From Ignavibacteriota bacterium (GTDB lineage: Bacteria > Bacteroidota > Ignavibacteria > Palsa-1295): 44,291 nucleotides of DNA. This document shows, one piece after another, positions 17,237 through 24,943 of this stretch. The stretch is from positions 34,269 through 78,559 of the forward strand of contig PLYO01000012.1 in assembly GCA_003151825.1 (NCBI GenBank), in the 5' to 3' direction. The number at the start of each line of letters is the position of its first letter. Within the stretch, counting starts at the first letter, position 1. The translations under genes were made by a program, and so were the position numbers. A model generated the notes under the pieces. That model did not search any database. It had not been told where the DNA came from and worked only from the letters and a program-made list of their open reading frames with translations.

Positions 17237-18377
17237 ATGCGCTCCAAAATACAAGCCCGAAGACGATCAGCATCCCGATCGTATCGAAAGGCACGGTCGC
17301 ATTATACCCCCATAAAATCATCATCTGAAGTGCAAGGAGTAGCGTCCATCCTATTATGGTTTGGCGTGTTGTAAGCATAATTTCCTTCCCACGCCAGATC
17401 ATTTTGCGTTTCAGCACTATCGCAGCAAGCAGCATGACAGCAGGAACGAGCATCGTAAGATGGTTCGGCTCGCTACGCGTCGAAGTGAGCGGGATGAGCA
17501 TGAAGGAAAGAAACATCGCCGGAACAATTTTCTGCTTGAAGAGTAACATTACCGGAAAACTCATGAGCAAAAGTCCGCAGGCTAATTTTAAGAATAATGT
17601 TGGGCGCAGAAGTCCCAAACATTGCGCCACGGCGCCGGCTAATGCGAAGGAATGGGTCGATTCATCGCCCTTCGACATTTCGCTTGTAAGCGTAGTGTGG
17701 AACCAATAATCGTAAAAATGGAAGATGGCATTCCCTGCAAACAAATAGGGAATGACAACGCAAAAAAGTACAATCGAGACGAGGCACAGTGCCATTGCCT
17801 TCCAATTTTTTAATAGCATGGGCAGCACAACGATGGGCATCAATTTTCCGGAGATCGCCGCGCCTAAAAACCATCCGGAGCGGCTCTCGTTTTTCACCAA
17901 ATATTTTGTGGAAAGCAGCAAGAGAAGAAGGACAAATAGATCCTCGTGTCCGAACATCAAAACCCATTGAAAAACCGAAACGAAGAGAATACCGATAATG
18001 CCGAAGATCAGCCATTTCTCTTTCTGTGCCGTTAGTCCAGTTAACTCAGCGCACAGCGCGAGCGCATAGAACATCATCGCCACGCTCAGGATATACCAGG
18101 CAAAGCTTGCGGCAACGGGCGGCAAAAACGTGAAGGGAATCCAGAGCCACGCAAAAAAAAGCGGATAGATATACGGTCGGTAATTTTCCAGCGTATTGTA
18201 GGGCGCGACCGCCGTCGGCAGATAGGGATTCGTTCCATTCCTGAAATCTTCCGCGCCGGCAAGACACGCGACGAAATCGGCTTCATGCCGAACGAATGCG
18301 ATGCGATACACCTGATAGCCATTCAACACGATCATTACGGCGAACAGCGTTATGACGATGGGCTTTATCCAGTTCAT
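17157..18377 (-). CDS. Polytopic membrane glycosyltransferase-like protein (GT87/DUF2029 type)
   Basis: A protein of about 406 residues with about ten hydrophobic helices. The N-terminal segment DFVACLAGAEDFRNGTNPYLP, with GxNPY in the first periplasmic loop, is typical of GT87/DUF2029 mannosyltransferase-like proteins, which use polyprenyl-linked sugars. A conserved-looking ISGKLMPIVVLPMLL follows in the middle. The tail (SRRSGPQRAMRTTPSAWAEG) is polar, unlike the rest, and lies within a possible repeat. ATG 18377 is favoured over TTG 18389 because TTGGAA sits just upstream. It is co-oriented with yjbQ, 40 bases after it. The exact substrate is unknown. Confidence 0.8.
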   Translation of the reverse strand: MNWIKPIVITLFAVMIVLNGYQVYRIAFVRHEADFVACLAGAEDFRNGTNPYLPTAVAPYNTLENYRPYIYPLFFAWLWIPFTFLPPVAASFAWYILSVAMMFYALALCAELTGLTAQKEKWLIFGIIGILFVSVFQWVLMFGHEDLFVLLLLLLSTKYLVKNESRSGWFLGAAISGKLMPIVVLPMLLKNWKAMALCLVSIVLFCVVIPYLFAGNAIFHFYDYWFHTTLTSEMSKGDESTHSFALAGAVAQCLGLLRPTLFLKLACGLLLMSFPVMLLFKQKIVPAMFLSFMLIPLTSTRSEPNHLTMLVPAVMLLAAIVLKRKMIWRGKEIMLTTRQTIIGWTLLLALQMMILWGYNATVPFDTIGMLIVFGLVFWSAWNESRRSGPQRAMRTTPSAWAEGSDR

Positions 18378-18417
18378 TTTTAGTTCCAATGGATGATGCG
18401 GTTCAAAGAACGTTCAT

Positions 18418-18837
18418 CTATTCCCCAATAATTTTAATCAACACTCGTTTGCGCCGGCGACCATCGAACTCGCCATAGAAAATTTGTTCCCACGGACCGA
18501 AATCGAGCTTGCCATTCGTGATGGCGACGACGGTTTCGCGGCCCATGATTTGGCGTTTCAAATGTGCGTCGGCATTGTCCTCGCCGGTGTTATTGTGATC
18601 GTATTGCGAGATGGGCGCGTGGGGGGCGAGCTGTTCGAGCCATCGCTCGAAATCCTTGTGAAGTCCGCGCTCGTCATCGTTGATGAAGACGCTGGCGGTG
18701 ATGTGCATCGGATTGACGAGAACAAGGCCCTCCTTCACGCCGCTCTCGTCAATGGCTGCTTGCACGTCGCGGGAGATGTTTACGTAGCCTCGCTCGGTGG
18801 GAAGGTTCATCCAGAGTTCTTTGCGGTAGGTCTTCAT
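18418..18837 (-). CDS. yjbQ: YjbQ/UPF0047 family protein (secondary thiamine-phosphate synthase-like)
   Basis: A 139-residue protein of the YjbQ family, whose E. coli member shows weak thiamine-phosphate synthase activity; the physiological role is uncertain. Conserved parts are [14 protein letters not shown] (about 42-55), [21 protein letters not shown] and [27 protein letters not shown] 18837 is preferred: upstream in-frame codons come from the palindromic repeat at 18841-18882 and are not family-like. It follows folP in the same direction, with the repeat forming the junction. Confidence 0.9.
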   Translation of the reverse strand: MKTYRKELWMNLPTERGYVNISRDVQAAIDESGVKEGLVLVNPMHITASVFINDDERGLHKDFERWLEQLAPHAPISQYDHNNTGEDNADAHLKRQIMGRETVVAITNGKLDFGPWEQIFYGEFDGRRRKRVLIKIIGE

Positions 18838-18838
18838 T

Positions 18839-19732
18839 CTACCTCTCCCCAGCCCCTCTCCTTGGTAAGGAGAGGGGTTCATCTTCAAGGATCGCGCTCA
18901 GTGCCGATAATGCTTCCCGCGTCTCTTTCACATCGTGCGTTCGAATTATTTTTGCGCCGTGCTCGACACTGTAACAGGCTGCGGCGATGCTGCCAATCAT
19001 TCGCGCTTTGGGAGGCGGGTTCCCACCCATGGCTTTGCCAATGGTGGATTTTCTGGAGACTCCAAGGACCAGAGGGACATTCAACGACGTAAAAGTCTCG
19101 TGATTTTTTAGCAGTTTAAGATTATCCTGGTAACTTTTTGCGAAGCCGATGCCCACATCTGCAAGAATGGTTTCGATGCCCGCTTCGCGAGCCGCGCGGA
19201 TGCGCTCGGCGAGATAATCGCGGACTTCCGTTACGACATCCTCATAAAAATAATCTTCAATTTTCGCTTTTCGGAAATTTGGGCCGTGGCCATGCATGAG
19301 AATTATGGAAGCGTGATATTTGGCGGCGATTTCAAACATGTGCGGATCGAAAGTGCCCGCGCTTACATCGTTGACGATGTTCGCTCCCGCTGCAATCGCC
19401 GCTTTCGCAGCTTTGGATTTTTGCGTATCGATGGAAATCAGGATATGATCGTCTGCGCTTCGAAGCGATTCGATGACGGGAAGAACGCGGGCGATTTCCT
19501 CGTTCGCCGAGATGGGCGTGGCACCCGCGCCATATGCGCTGCCGGCGGGACGGGTCGATTCGCCGCCAATGTCGATAATTTCAGCGCCATCGAGCACCAT
19601 CTGGATGGCATGATCGACCGCTTGCTCTTTCGAAGCGAAATCGCCGCCATCGCTGAAGGAATCCGGCGTGACGTTCAGCACGCCCATGACGATGGGACCG
19701 GGGTGCGCGAGAAGATCGGCGAGCGAGCGCAT
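18839..19732 (-). CDS. folP: Dihydropteroate synthase
   Basis: A 297-residue folate-pathway TIM barrel that joins dihydropterin pyrophosphate and p-aminobenzoate. Motifs are [15 protein letters not shown] (about 16-30), [13 protein letters not shown] (about 53-65), [15 protein letters not shown] and GVSRKSTIG (about 227-235), with [10 protein letters not shown] near the end. The usual MHMxGTP is LMHGHGPNF here, and GFGKT reads GFAKS; the key Asn, Asp, Lys and Arg positions appear kept. The C-terminal residues after about 284 come from a palindromic repeat. It is the second gene of a minus-strand run beginning at 19975. Confidence 0.94.
   Translation of the reverse strand: MRSLADLLAHPGPIVMGVLNVTPDSFSDGGDFASKEQAVDHAIQMVLDGAEIIDIGGESTRPAGSAYGAGATPISANEEIARVLPVIESLRSADDHILISIDTQKSKAAKAAIAAGANIVNDVSAGTFDPHMFEIAAKYHASIILMHGHGPNFRKAKIEDYFYEDVVTEVRDYLAERIRAAREAGIETILADVGIGFAKSYQDNLKLLKNHETFTSLNVPLVLGVSRKSTIGKAMGGNPPPKARMIGSIAAACYSVEHGAKIIRTHDVKETREALSALSAILEDEPLSLPRRGAGER
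18841..18882 (-). repeat. C-rich palindromic element at the folP/yjbQ junction (family A)
   Basis: A perfect hairpin: CCCCTCTCCTT (18853-18863), loop GGT, AAGGAGAGGGG (18867-18877), preceded by ACCTCTCCCCAG. It is the closest relative of the ftsK copy. It encodes the last dozen codons of folP ([12 protein letters not shown]) and its stop codon lies at its edge. Confidence 0.9.
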
Positions 19733-19753
19733 GACTCCTTCTACACGGAGTGG

Positions 19754-19975
19754 CTACGCTTCCTCGGCAGGAACCGGCTCGGCAGGCGCCGGTTCGACAG
19801 GAGCCGGGGTGGGAGCAGCGGTTTTCTTCGATGCCGGTCGTGGGGCCGGAGCCGCCGGACGAGGGGCCGAGCGGCGAGCCGGCTTGACAGCAGCTTTAGC
19901 GGCGCGCGTTTTGCGTTTCACCCGCTCGACCGAGCGCTTGTGCTTTTTATTGACCTGTTTTTGCTTTTTGTTCAT
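19754..19975 (-). CDS. Small highly basic Ala/Pro/Lys-rich protein
   Basis: A 73-residue protein. The N-terminal half (MNKKQKQVNKKHKRSVERVKRKT) is strongly basic and probably helical. The second half is Ala/Pro-rich with a final acidic PAEPVPAEEA, and is likely disordered. It resembles histone H1-like or ribosome/RNA-associated basic proteins in composition only; no family is assigned. It is 21 bases upstream of folP on the same strand, so probably in the same transcript. The composition is repetitive, so database matches would be unreliable. Confidence 0.6.
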   Translation of the reverse strand: MNKKQKQVNKKHKRSVERVKRKTRAAKAAVKPARRSAPRPAAPAPRPASKKTAAPTPAPVEPAPAEPVPAEEA

Positions 19976-20086
19976 GTTTTTCTTAAAATTCCTTTTGAAT
20001 GGGCCGGGGTAAACAGAAGCGAGGGCAAAAACATCCTGTCTGAACTATGATTTGTGTGATTCATGTGATTGGGATATGATTTCTAC

Positions 20087-20162
20087 GTAGCCGTGACTTT
20101 TAAGTCACGGCGAATTCCTGAGATTGCTTGCTCCGCGACCGTGACCTGAAGGTCACGGCTAC
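20087..20162. repeat. Double-hairpin palindromic element (GTAGCCGTGAC family)
   Basis: A 76-bp element bounded by GTAGCCGTGAC and GTCACGGCTAC. It holds two self-complementary blocks, 20090-20111 (arms of 10) and 20139-20158 (arms of 9), which also pair with each other, so a cruciform is possible. It lies between the basic-protein gene and the end of the T9SS gene. Confidence 0.85.
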
Positions 20163-20196
20163 AAATGCTGCGCTGCAAACGAACACAAACGCCGCG

Positions 20197-22506
20197 TTAC
20201 CGCTCGATCACAAATTTCCCCGATGCAATCATTCCCGTTGCCGCATTCCGCGCGCGCACATAATAGAGGCCGTTGGGTAAACAAGAAACATCGAACGCAA
20301 CTCCCCCTCCTATGGAGTGAAGCGGAATAGGAGGGGGCTGGGGGGTGGTCAGTCGCCCAAGAACATCATAGACATCTATTGTTGCTTGTGACAGCCCCAC
20401 TCCCAAAACTGTAATTTCATCGCTCGAAGGGTTGGGAACAATACTTTGGATGGCAAGTGAAATTGTGCCGGTCTTCATAAATTGAAGAAGCGTCTTATCG
20501 CCGCAGCCGTTTATGAGGATGTTCACCGAGTCTGTGGTTAGAGAAAGCGCGGTACAGGGAGTATTTGCAGAAGTAAGGCTCGGGATTTGAAGCATAACGG
20601 TTGTCGCAAGCGTATCCGCAAGATAAACAACACAGCGCAAGTAACCGATCAGCGTTTCGCCGTTAAGCGTGAGATCAGAGAATTGTAGCGGCACGGTTCC
20701 CGTGCCTCCTGAATATGTAATACTGCCAGCAGTTATCCCGGAAATTGCCGAATGGAATCCGATGGGATGCAGCACATTCGTATCAATCCCAAATGGAAGC
20801 GTGAGGAAAGTTGAATCGAGTGTAGCATTGCCGGAGAGATAGACGGGAATTTCGAGTGTGTCTCCGGCTGCGGTAGTGATGGATGACGATTTAAAATAAA
20901 GGCTCAGAGGAATAGGCTGATTCCCCGGCTGAACAACGAGTGTAAAGCTGAGCGTGGTGTCGATCGTGTTATATTCGTCGTCGGTGAAGTGAGCGTTCAC
21001 GCTAACCGGATACGTTCCAGGCGGAATGGACACAAAATTGATGTAAGTGCTATCCGGCAACGAGAGGCAATCATTATGGTGCGTGGATGTAAGCGAATAC
21101 TCATTCTGTGCGAGACCGATAAGCGAAACGGAATCCATCTTTGTAATTGCACATGAAAGGTTTTGGTAATAGACACTTGACGGTGAGCTTGAGCATTGGA
21201 TAATCGTTAGTGTGTCGTTTCCACTTGCAAACGCCGCGTGATTCCATTCGATGCGTGGCGCGAGCGAAGTAGCACTTAACGTTCCATCGCCTCCATCAGT
21301 TGTCTTCCAAAGTTGACCTGGCTCTGATGCTAAATATGACGTGCCAACGTAAAGCACAGATCCATACCCGACTGCGGAAATATTTCGATACTCCTGATCA
21401 TCTATTTCTTGAAGTTGAGGCCCATTGATGCGTGCAGTATCGTTCTCCTCCCACCGAATTAGACCGTCCCAGGTTGGATGACCATCGAATGCATTGCTTA
21501 CATATTGTGCACAGCCATTACCTGCAATCCAAGCGCCTATTTCTGCACTCAATAACGGATACCATGAACCGAGATTGAATGGCAGAGTTCCTTTAAACAA
21601 AGTGTATTTATCTTCCTGATCCTGCAAAGAACCATCAAACACTCGAATGACCTCACAGGTATGGGGAATGCAATACGCAGCTAATCTAAAATTTTGAGAT
21701 TGCAAAGTTGGCCATACGTAATCTCTTTCAAGTGGTTCTGTCTGCCAAGACAAGCCCAAATCCGTCGAATAAATAATGTATGTTTGAGTCAGAGTGTCGT
21801 ATGCCAAAACAAGTACAAGGCTGTCACGGTTACCGACAATCTCTGAGATTGCAAGAAAGGAACCCTTTGGCAAAGGAACTTGAACTGCGACTGAATCCCA
21901 TGACTTTCCATCATTGGAAGTGCGAAAAATGGCTCCAGTGTCAGCGGTGGGGAACGAGCCTTGAGCATATAGCCAGTAACCGCCTGGCAGGAATGGAGGC
22001 TTTCGATCTGCAGTGACGAACACCGCGCCCTGAGTAGCATAAACGGAGTGAGCCGTCATCCAAGTGGGCGTGATCCTTTGCCAGCTATTTCCACCGTCAA
22101 AAGTCTCAAATACTTCACCAAAGAGGGTCAGGTTAGATTGAGTATCATATAATTCAGTATCAACCAAGATGAAGCCATGCGTAAGACTCGTAAAGCTCAA
22201 TTGCTTGATGCCGTATGGTTTCCCACAAAATTGTAAAACAGGTCTCCAACTAATCCCACCATCAGTAGTGCTATAAATTCGTGCAATCCCTGGAATGCAC
22301 CCAAAAAACCAGCCTGTGTCCGCGTAAATAAAACCAAAATTAGAATTTAGAAAATAAGGAATGACCTCATTTCCGAATCCCGGCGTATTTGAAGTTAAAC
22401 TAATTGGAGTACTTAGAACTTGCCAATTTTGTGCATGCGCAGATTGAAATCCGCCGCCCACAAGCGAACCCAAAACCACTGCACCGATTATCCCACGTCG
22501 AATCAT
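20197..22506 (-). CDS. Secreted T9SS-type protein with BNR/Ycf48-like repeats
   Basis: A protein of about 769 residues. Signal peptide MIRRGIIGAVVLGSLVGGGFQSAHA is followed by several Asp-box-like motifs typical of beta-propeller sialidase/Ycf48-like folds (STTDGGISWRPV, ETFDGGNSWQRI, TSNDGKSWDSV, STDLGLSWQTE; about 50-300). Beta-rich segments follow (about 420-660). The C-terminal 80 residues form a Por-type sorting domain: IVPNPSSDEITV, IDVYDVLGRL, CLPNGLYYVRARN and GKFVIER. Such domains direct export through the T9SS and surface attachment. A palindromic repeat is translated in frame inside this domain. ATG 22506 is chosen because the signal peptide starts there. The substrate is unknown. 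Confidence 0.85.
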   Translation of the reverse strand: MIRRGIIGAVVLGSLVGGGFQSAHAQNWQVLSTPISLTSNTPGFGNEVIPYFLNSNFGFIYADTGWFFGCIPGIARIYSTTDGGISWRPVLQFCGKPYGIKQLSFTSLTHGFILVDTELYDTQSNLTLFGEVFETFDGGNSWQRITPTWMTAHSVYATQGAVFVTADRKPPFLPGGYWLYAQGSFPTADTGAIFRTSNDGKSWDSVAVQVPLPKGSFLAISEIVGNRDSLVLVLAYDTLTQTYIIYSTDLGLSWQTEPLERDYVWPTLQSQNFRLAAYCIPHTCEVIRVFDGSLQDQEDKYTLFKGTLPFNLGSWYPLLSAEIGAWIAGNGCAQYVSNAFDGHPTWDGLIRWEENDTARINGPQLQEIDDQEYRNISAVGYGSVLYVGTSYLASEPGQLWKTTDGGDGTLSATSLAPRIEWNHAAFASGNDTLTIIQCSSSPSSVYYQNLSCAITKMDSVSLIGLAQNEYSLTSTHHNDCLSLPDSTYINFVSIPPGTYPVSVNAHFTDDEYNTIDTTLSFTLVVQPGNQPIPLSLYFKSSSITTAAGDTLEIPVYLSGNATLDSTFLTLPFGIDTNVLHPIGFHSAISGITAGSITYSGGTGTVPLQFSDLTLNGETLIGYLRCVVYLADTLATTVMLQIPSLTSANTPCTALSLTTDSVNILINGCGDKTLLQFMKTGTISLAIQSIVPNPSSDEITVLGVGLSQATIDVYDVLGRLTTPQPPPIPLHSIGGGVAFDVSCLPNGLYYVRARNAATGMIASGKFVIER
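20299..20352 (-). repeat. C-rich palindromic element inside a T9SS sorting domain (family A)
   Basis: On the minus strand it begins TGACCACCCCCCAGCCCC, continues CCTATTCCGCTTC, and ends ATAGGAGGGGGAG. It is nearly identical to the copy in the SpoU gene at 31902-31954. It is read in frame as about TTPQPPPIPLHSIGGG between VLGRL and the FDVSCLPNG strand. The SpoU copy is read in a different frame. Confidence 0.9.
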
Positions 22507-22669
22507 TAAATAATTAACACTCAAATCACTAATTTGTTTCTCCAAAGCCCCGAACACCATCCGTCCCACAACCGATAATAGAGGTAACGCCATGCGCGAA
22601 CCCACGCTCGAACATTCCGGCGCTGCTCGTTCGGGGAACAATCTCTTTGGTTTTATCTCTTTAGTAACT

Positions 22670-22867
22670 ATGGAATCCTTAGTCATTACTCCCGATAATA
22701 GCGAAGACCTTTCGATGCTGAAGCGGTTGCTCGATAAGCTTCACTTCCCCGTTCGCGTCCTTACCGACGAGGAGAAGGAAGACATCGGTCTCGGCATCCT
22801 CATGATGGAAGCGGATCGCAACGAGCGTGTTCCGCGCGAGGAGATCATGGCGAAGCTTACTCGCTGA
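22670..22867 (+). CDS. Antitoxin-like small protein
   Basis: A 65-residue protein (MESLVITPDNSEDLSMLKRLLDKL ... REEIMAKLTR). The pattern of a short N-terminal strand, a helix of Leu/Lys and a C-terminal EEIM-K-L helix matches small antitoxins that precede RelE/ParE-type toxins in Bacteroidota; this is from memory of the family pattern, not a search. The ATG at 22670 gives this canonical N-terminus; an earlier in-frame ATG at 22592 would overlap the promoter region of the divergent T9SS gene. Its stop overlaps a following ATG (TGATG), as in toxin-antitoxin pairs, but the toxin is broken. Confidence 0.65.
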   Translation: MESLVITPDNSEDLSMLKRLLDKLHFPVRVLTDEEKEDIGLGILMMEADRNERVPREEIMAKLTR

Positions 22868-22911
22868 TGCAGGTCGTATTCCTCGGCAAGTTTTCCCGCG
22901 ACCGTCCTTAA
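22867..22911 (+). pseudogene. Truncated RelE/ParE-like toxin remnant
   Basis: The ATG overlapping the antitoxin stop opens a frame of only 14 codons, MQVVFLGKFSRDRP. This reads like the first strand and helix of a RelE/ParE-family toxin, which normally has 85-100 residues. Another frame continues briefly (NQTANFFQESLP) before a stop, so a frameshift and deletion probably destroyed the toxin. The assignment rests on a very short peptide. Confidence 0.45.
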
Positions 22912-22950
22912 TCAAACAGCCAATTTTTTTCAAGAATCTTTGCCGATCCC

Positions 22951-22979
22951 TTGACTTCGCCTTTTTTCCGTCGTATATT
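22951..22979 (+). promoter_or_regulatory. Sigma70-like promoter upstream of the TPR gene
   Basis: TTGACT (22951-22956), a 17-base spacer, and TATATT (22974-22979), the best classical -35/-10 pair in the window. The -10 context TCGTATATTAGTA resembles the TCGTATATTTGTA found at 34895. It would drive the small membrane gene (23097) and the TPR gene (23335). Confidence 0.6.
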
Positions 22980-23008
22980 AGTAGTGTCTTATATGGGCAC
23001 CAATGGGC

Positions 23009-23036
23009 AAAGATGAAATATAAAAGATGAAAGATG
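23009..23036 (+). repeat. Degenerate heptamer array (AAAGATG type)
   Basis: Units AAAGATG, AAATATA, AAAGATG, AAAGATG in strict register, about 30 bases after the predicted -10 box, so it would lie in the 5' leader of the downstream transcript. Confidence 0.8.
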
Positions 23037-23096
23037 ATGGGGAGGGTACCAGTTCATTGAAAATTTGTTAGATAGTTTTCATATAGAAGTTTTATT

Positions 23097-23288
23097 ATGA
23101 ATTATAGACACACAACCGGCGAATCCAGCTTAGAAACGCCACAGTTCATGAACTCTGAACTCCCCCCCGCACCCAGCAAATCGCTTCTTATTAGAATACC
23201 AATGGCGGTATTTTGGGGCGGCAACGGCTTCGGATTTATTTTTCTTATTTTCGCGGAAGTATTCTTTGTTCGCGGGATGTTGCATTAA
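23097..23288 (+). CDS. Possible small single-pass membrane protein
   Basis: A 63-residue frame between a good promoter and the TPR gene. The first 28 residues are polar (MNYRHTTGESSLETPQF), followed by one hydrophobic stretch (about 36-57, AVFWGGNGFGFIFLIFAEVFF). The start has AGAAG about 12 bases upstream. It has no recognisable family and could be non-coding leader; the co-orientation and TM segment are the only support. Confidence 0.4.
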   Translation: MNYRHTTGESSLETPQFMNSELPPAPSKSLLIRIPMAVFWGGNGFGFIFLIFAEVFFVRGMLH

Positions 23289-23334
23289 AAGCGGCGCATG
23301 AAAGGGCTGCAAAAAGGGGCTTCATTGGACCATT

Positions 23335-24900
23335 ATGAATGTATTCGATGATTTCGACGCCTTCGGATTCGAAGGGGAAGGGGAATTCGGCGGGGATTCG
23401 AAGGATCGGCGCGAGCGGCGCAGAAAGTACTTCGAGGAAGAGCTGAAGCGTCACCGCGAGGATAAGCGCCGAAATCTTTCTTCGAGCGACGCCGGGGATG
23501 GCGCCGGGCGCATCGGCGACGATGTCGGCACCCACCACGCGGATGGGGAAGAGCGTCAATTTCTTCATCCCGATATTCTCGAAGAATTGGTCGATTATTG
23601 CATCGAAAACGAGAAATTCGAGGAAGCGCTGGATTTTGCCCAACTGCTGACCGAGCGCGCCCCTTTCAATGGCGATGGCTGGCACCGCCGGGGAATGCTC
23701 GAAGCGCATCATGCGGAGTTCGAAAAAGCAATTATTTCCTACGAACGCGCGCTCACGCTGAATCCGACCGATAACGAGCTTCTGATTAATTACGGCGTGG
23801 CCTTGGATGGCGCCGGCCGCACCGAAGAGGCGCTGGAAATCTTCAACCGGACGCTCGCCAGCAATCCATCGAACGACGAGGCGCTTTTCAACAAGGGGAT
23901 TTGCTTTGAAAAGGCCGAGCGCTATCAGGACGCTATTGCAATTTTCGAGTATCTTAAAGAGGTGAAGGAGTTCACCAAGGACTCGTATTACGAACTCGGC
24001 TTTTGCTACGATTCGATCAATAATCTGGAAAAGGCGCTCGCCGCGTATGAAGCGAACTTAGATCTCGATCCCTACAACCACAGCGCGTGGTACAATCGCG
24101 GGATTATCCAGACGCAGATGGGGATGTACAACAAGGCGATCGAAAGCTACGAGCTGGCGCTTGCGATCAAGGAAGAATTTCCCGCCGCGTGGTACAATCG
24201 GGGGAATGCGTATGCGAATTTAGGCAAGCTATCGGACGCGATCGAGTCGTTCAAGGAATGCTTAAAGTATCATCCGGAGGATGTCAGCGCATGGCACAAT
24301 CTTGCGAATGCCTATGAGGAATTAAAACGCTGGCGCGAGGCCGTGCGCTGCTTCACGCAGGCGCTGAAATTCGATGCGAGGCACGCCGAAAGCTTCTTCG
24401 GGCGCGGCTCGTGCTACGATGCGCTCGATGAACATGCCAAAGCGCTTGAAGATTATAATGCGGCGCTGGCCATCGACAGTAAATATTCCGAACTGTGGTA
24501 TGCTAAGGCTGACGCGCTCTTTAACTTAGGACGGCATGAAGAGGCTGTGATGGCCTACCGGATGGTGCTCCAGCTTTCTCCTAAAGATTTCGAGGCATGG
24601 TTCGATTATGCCGAGACGCTATTTGAACTCAAGCGATTCTCGGAATCGCTACAGGCGTATGAGGCGTCGAGTGGGTATGCGCCGGCGTGGTCCGAACCGC
24701 ATTTGGGCCGCGCGAAAGTGCTGTATCTGCTCGATCAGACGTTCGATGCCGCTGTGGAACTTCTCATTTCCATCCGTCTGGAACCCATTCGCATGAAGCA
24801 ATACGAAATGGAATTCCCATTGCTCCGAGGCACAGCCGAGTTCGAGATCTTCGACGCACAAATCCGCTCGAACCTTGCGGCCTTGACGAGCGAAGCATAA
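23335..24900 (+). CDS. Tetratricopeptide repeat protein
   Basis: A 521-residue soluble protein. Residues 1-75 are charged and low-complexity (EGEGEFGGDSKDRRERRRKYFEEELKRHRED), probably disordered or coiled. From about 80 to 500 there are about eleven TPR units with the usual W/L/G/Y-A/F-A-P pattern, for example AWYNRGIIQTQMGMYNKAIESYELALAI and AWHNLANAYEELKRWREAVRCFTQAL. TPR arrays bind protein partners; the partner is unknown. No signal peptide or TM segment. It converges on the OmpA-like gene, with a palindromic repeat between the stops. Confidence 0.9.
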   Translation: MNVFDDFDAFGFEGEGEFGGDSKDRRERRRKYFEEELKRHREDKRRNLSSSDAGDGAGRIGDDVGTHHADGEERQFLHPDILEELVDYCIENEKFEEALDFAQLLTERAPFNGDGWHRRGMLEAHHAEFEKAIISYERALTLNPTDNELLINYGVALDGAGRTEEALEIFNRTLASNPSNDEALFNKGICFEKAERYQDAIAIFEYLKEVKEFTKDSYYELGFCYDSINNLEKALAAYEANLDLDPYNHSAWYNRGIIQTQMGMYNKAIESYELALAIKEEFPAAWYNRGNAYANLGKLSDAIESFKECLKYHPEDVSAWHNLANAYEELKRWREAVRCFTQALKFDARHAESFFGRGSCYDALDEHAKALEDYNAALAIDSKYSELWYAKADALFNLGRHEEAVMAYRMVLQLSPKDFEAWFDYAETLFELKRFSESLQAYEASSGYAPAWSEPHLGRAKVLYLLDQTFDAAVELLISIRLEPIRMKQYEMEFPLLRGTAEFEIFDAQIRSNLAALTSEA

Positions 24901-24903
24901 AAT

Positions 24904-24943
24904 TCCCGCTCCTTTCCAAGGAGGGGGTTAGGGGGTGGTTAGT
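24904..24943 (-). repeat. C-rich palindromic element between TPR and OmpA-like genes (family A)
   Basis: On the minus strand it reads AACCACCCCCTAACCCCC and then TCCTTGGAAAGGAGCGGG. Its left end includes the TAA stop codon of the OmpA-like gene (24939-24941). It sits between two convergent stops, where a hairpin could also act as a transcription end. Confidence 0.8.
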
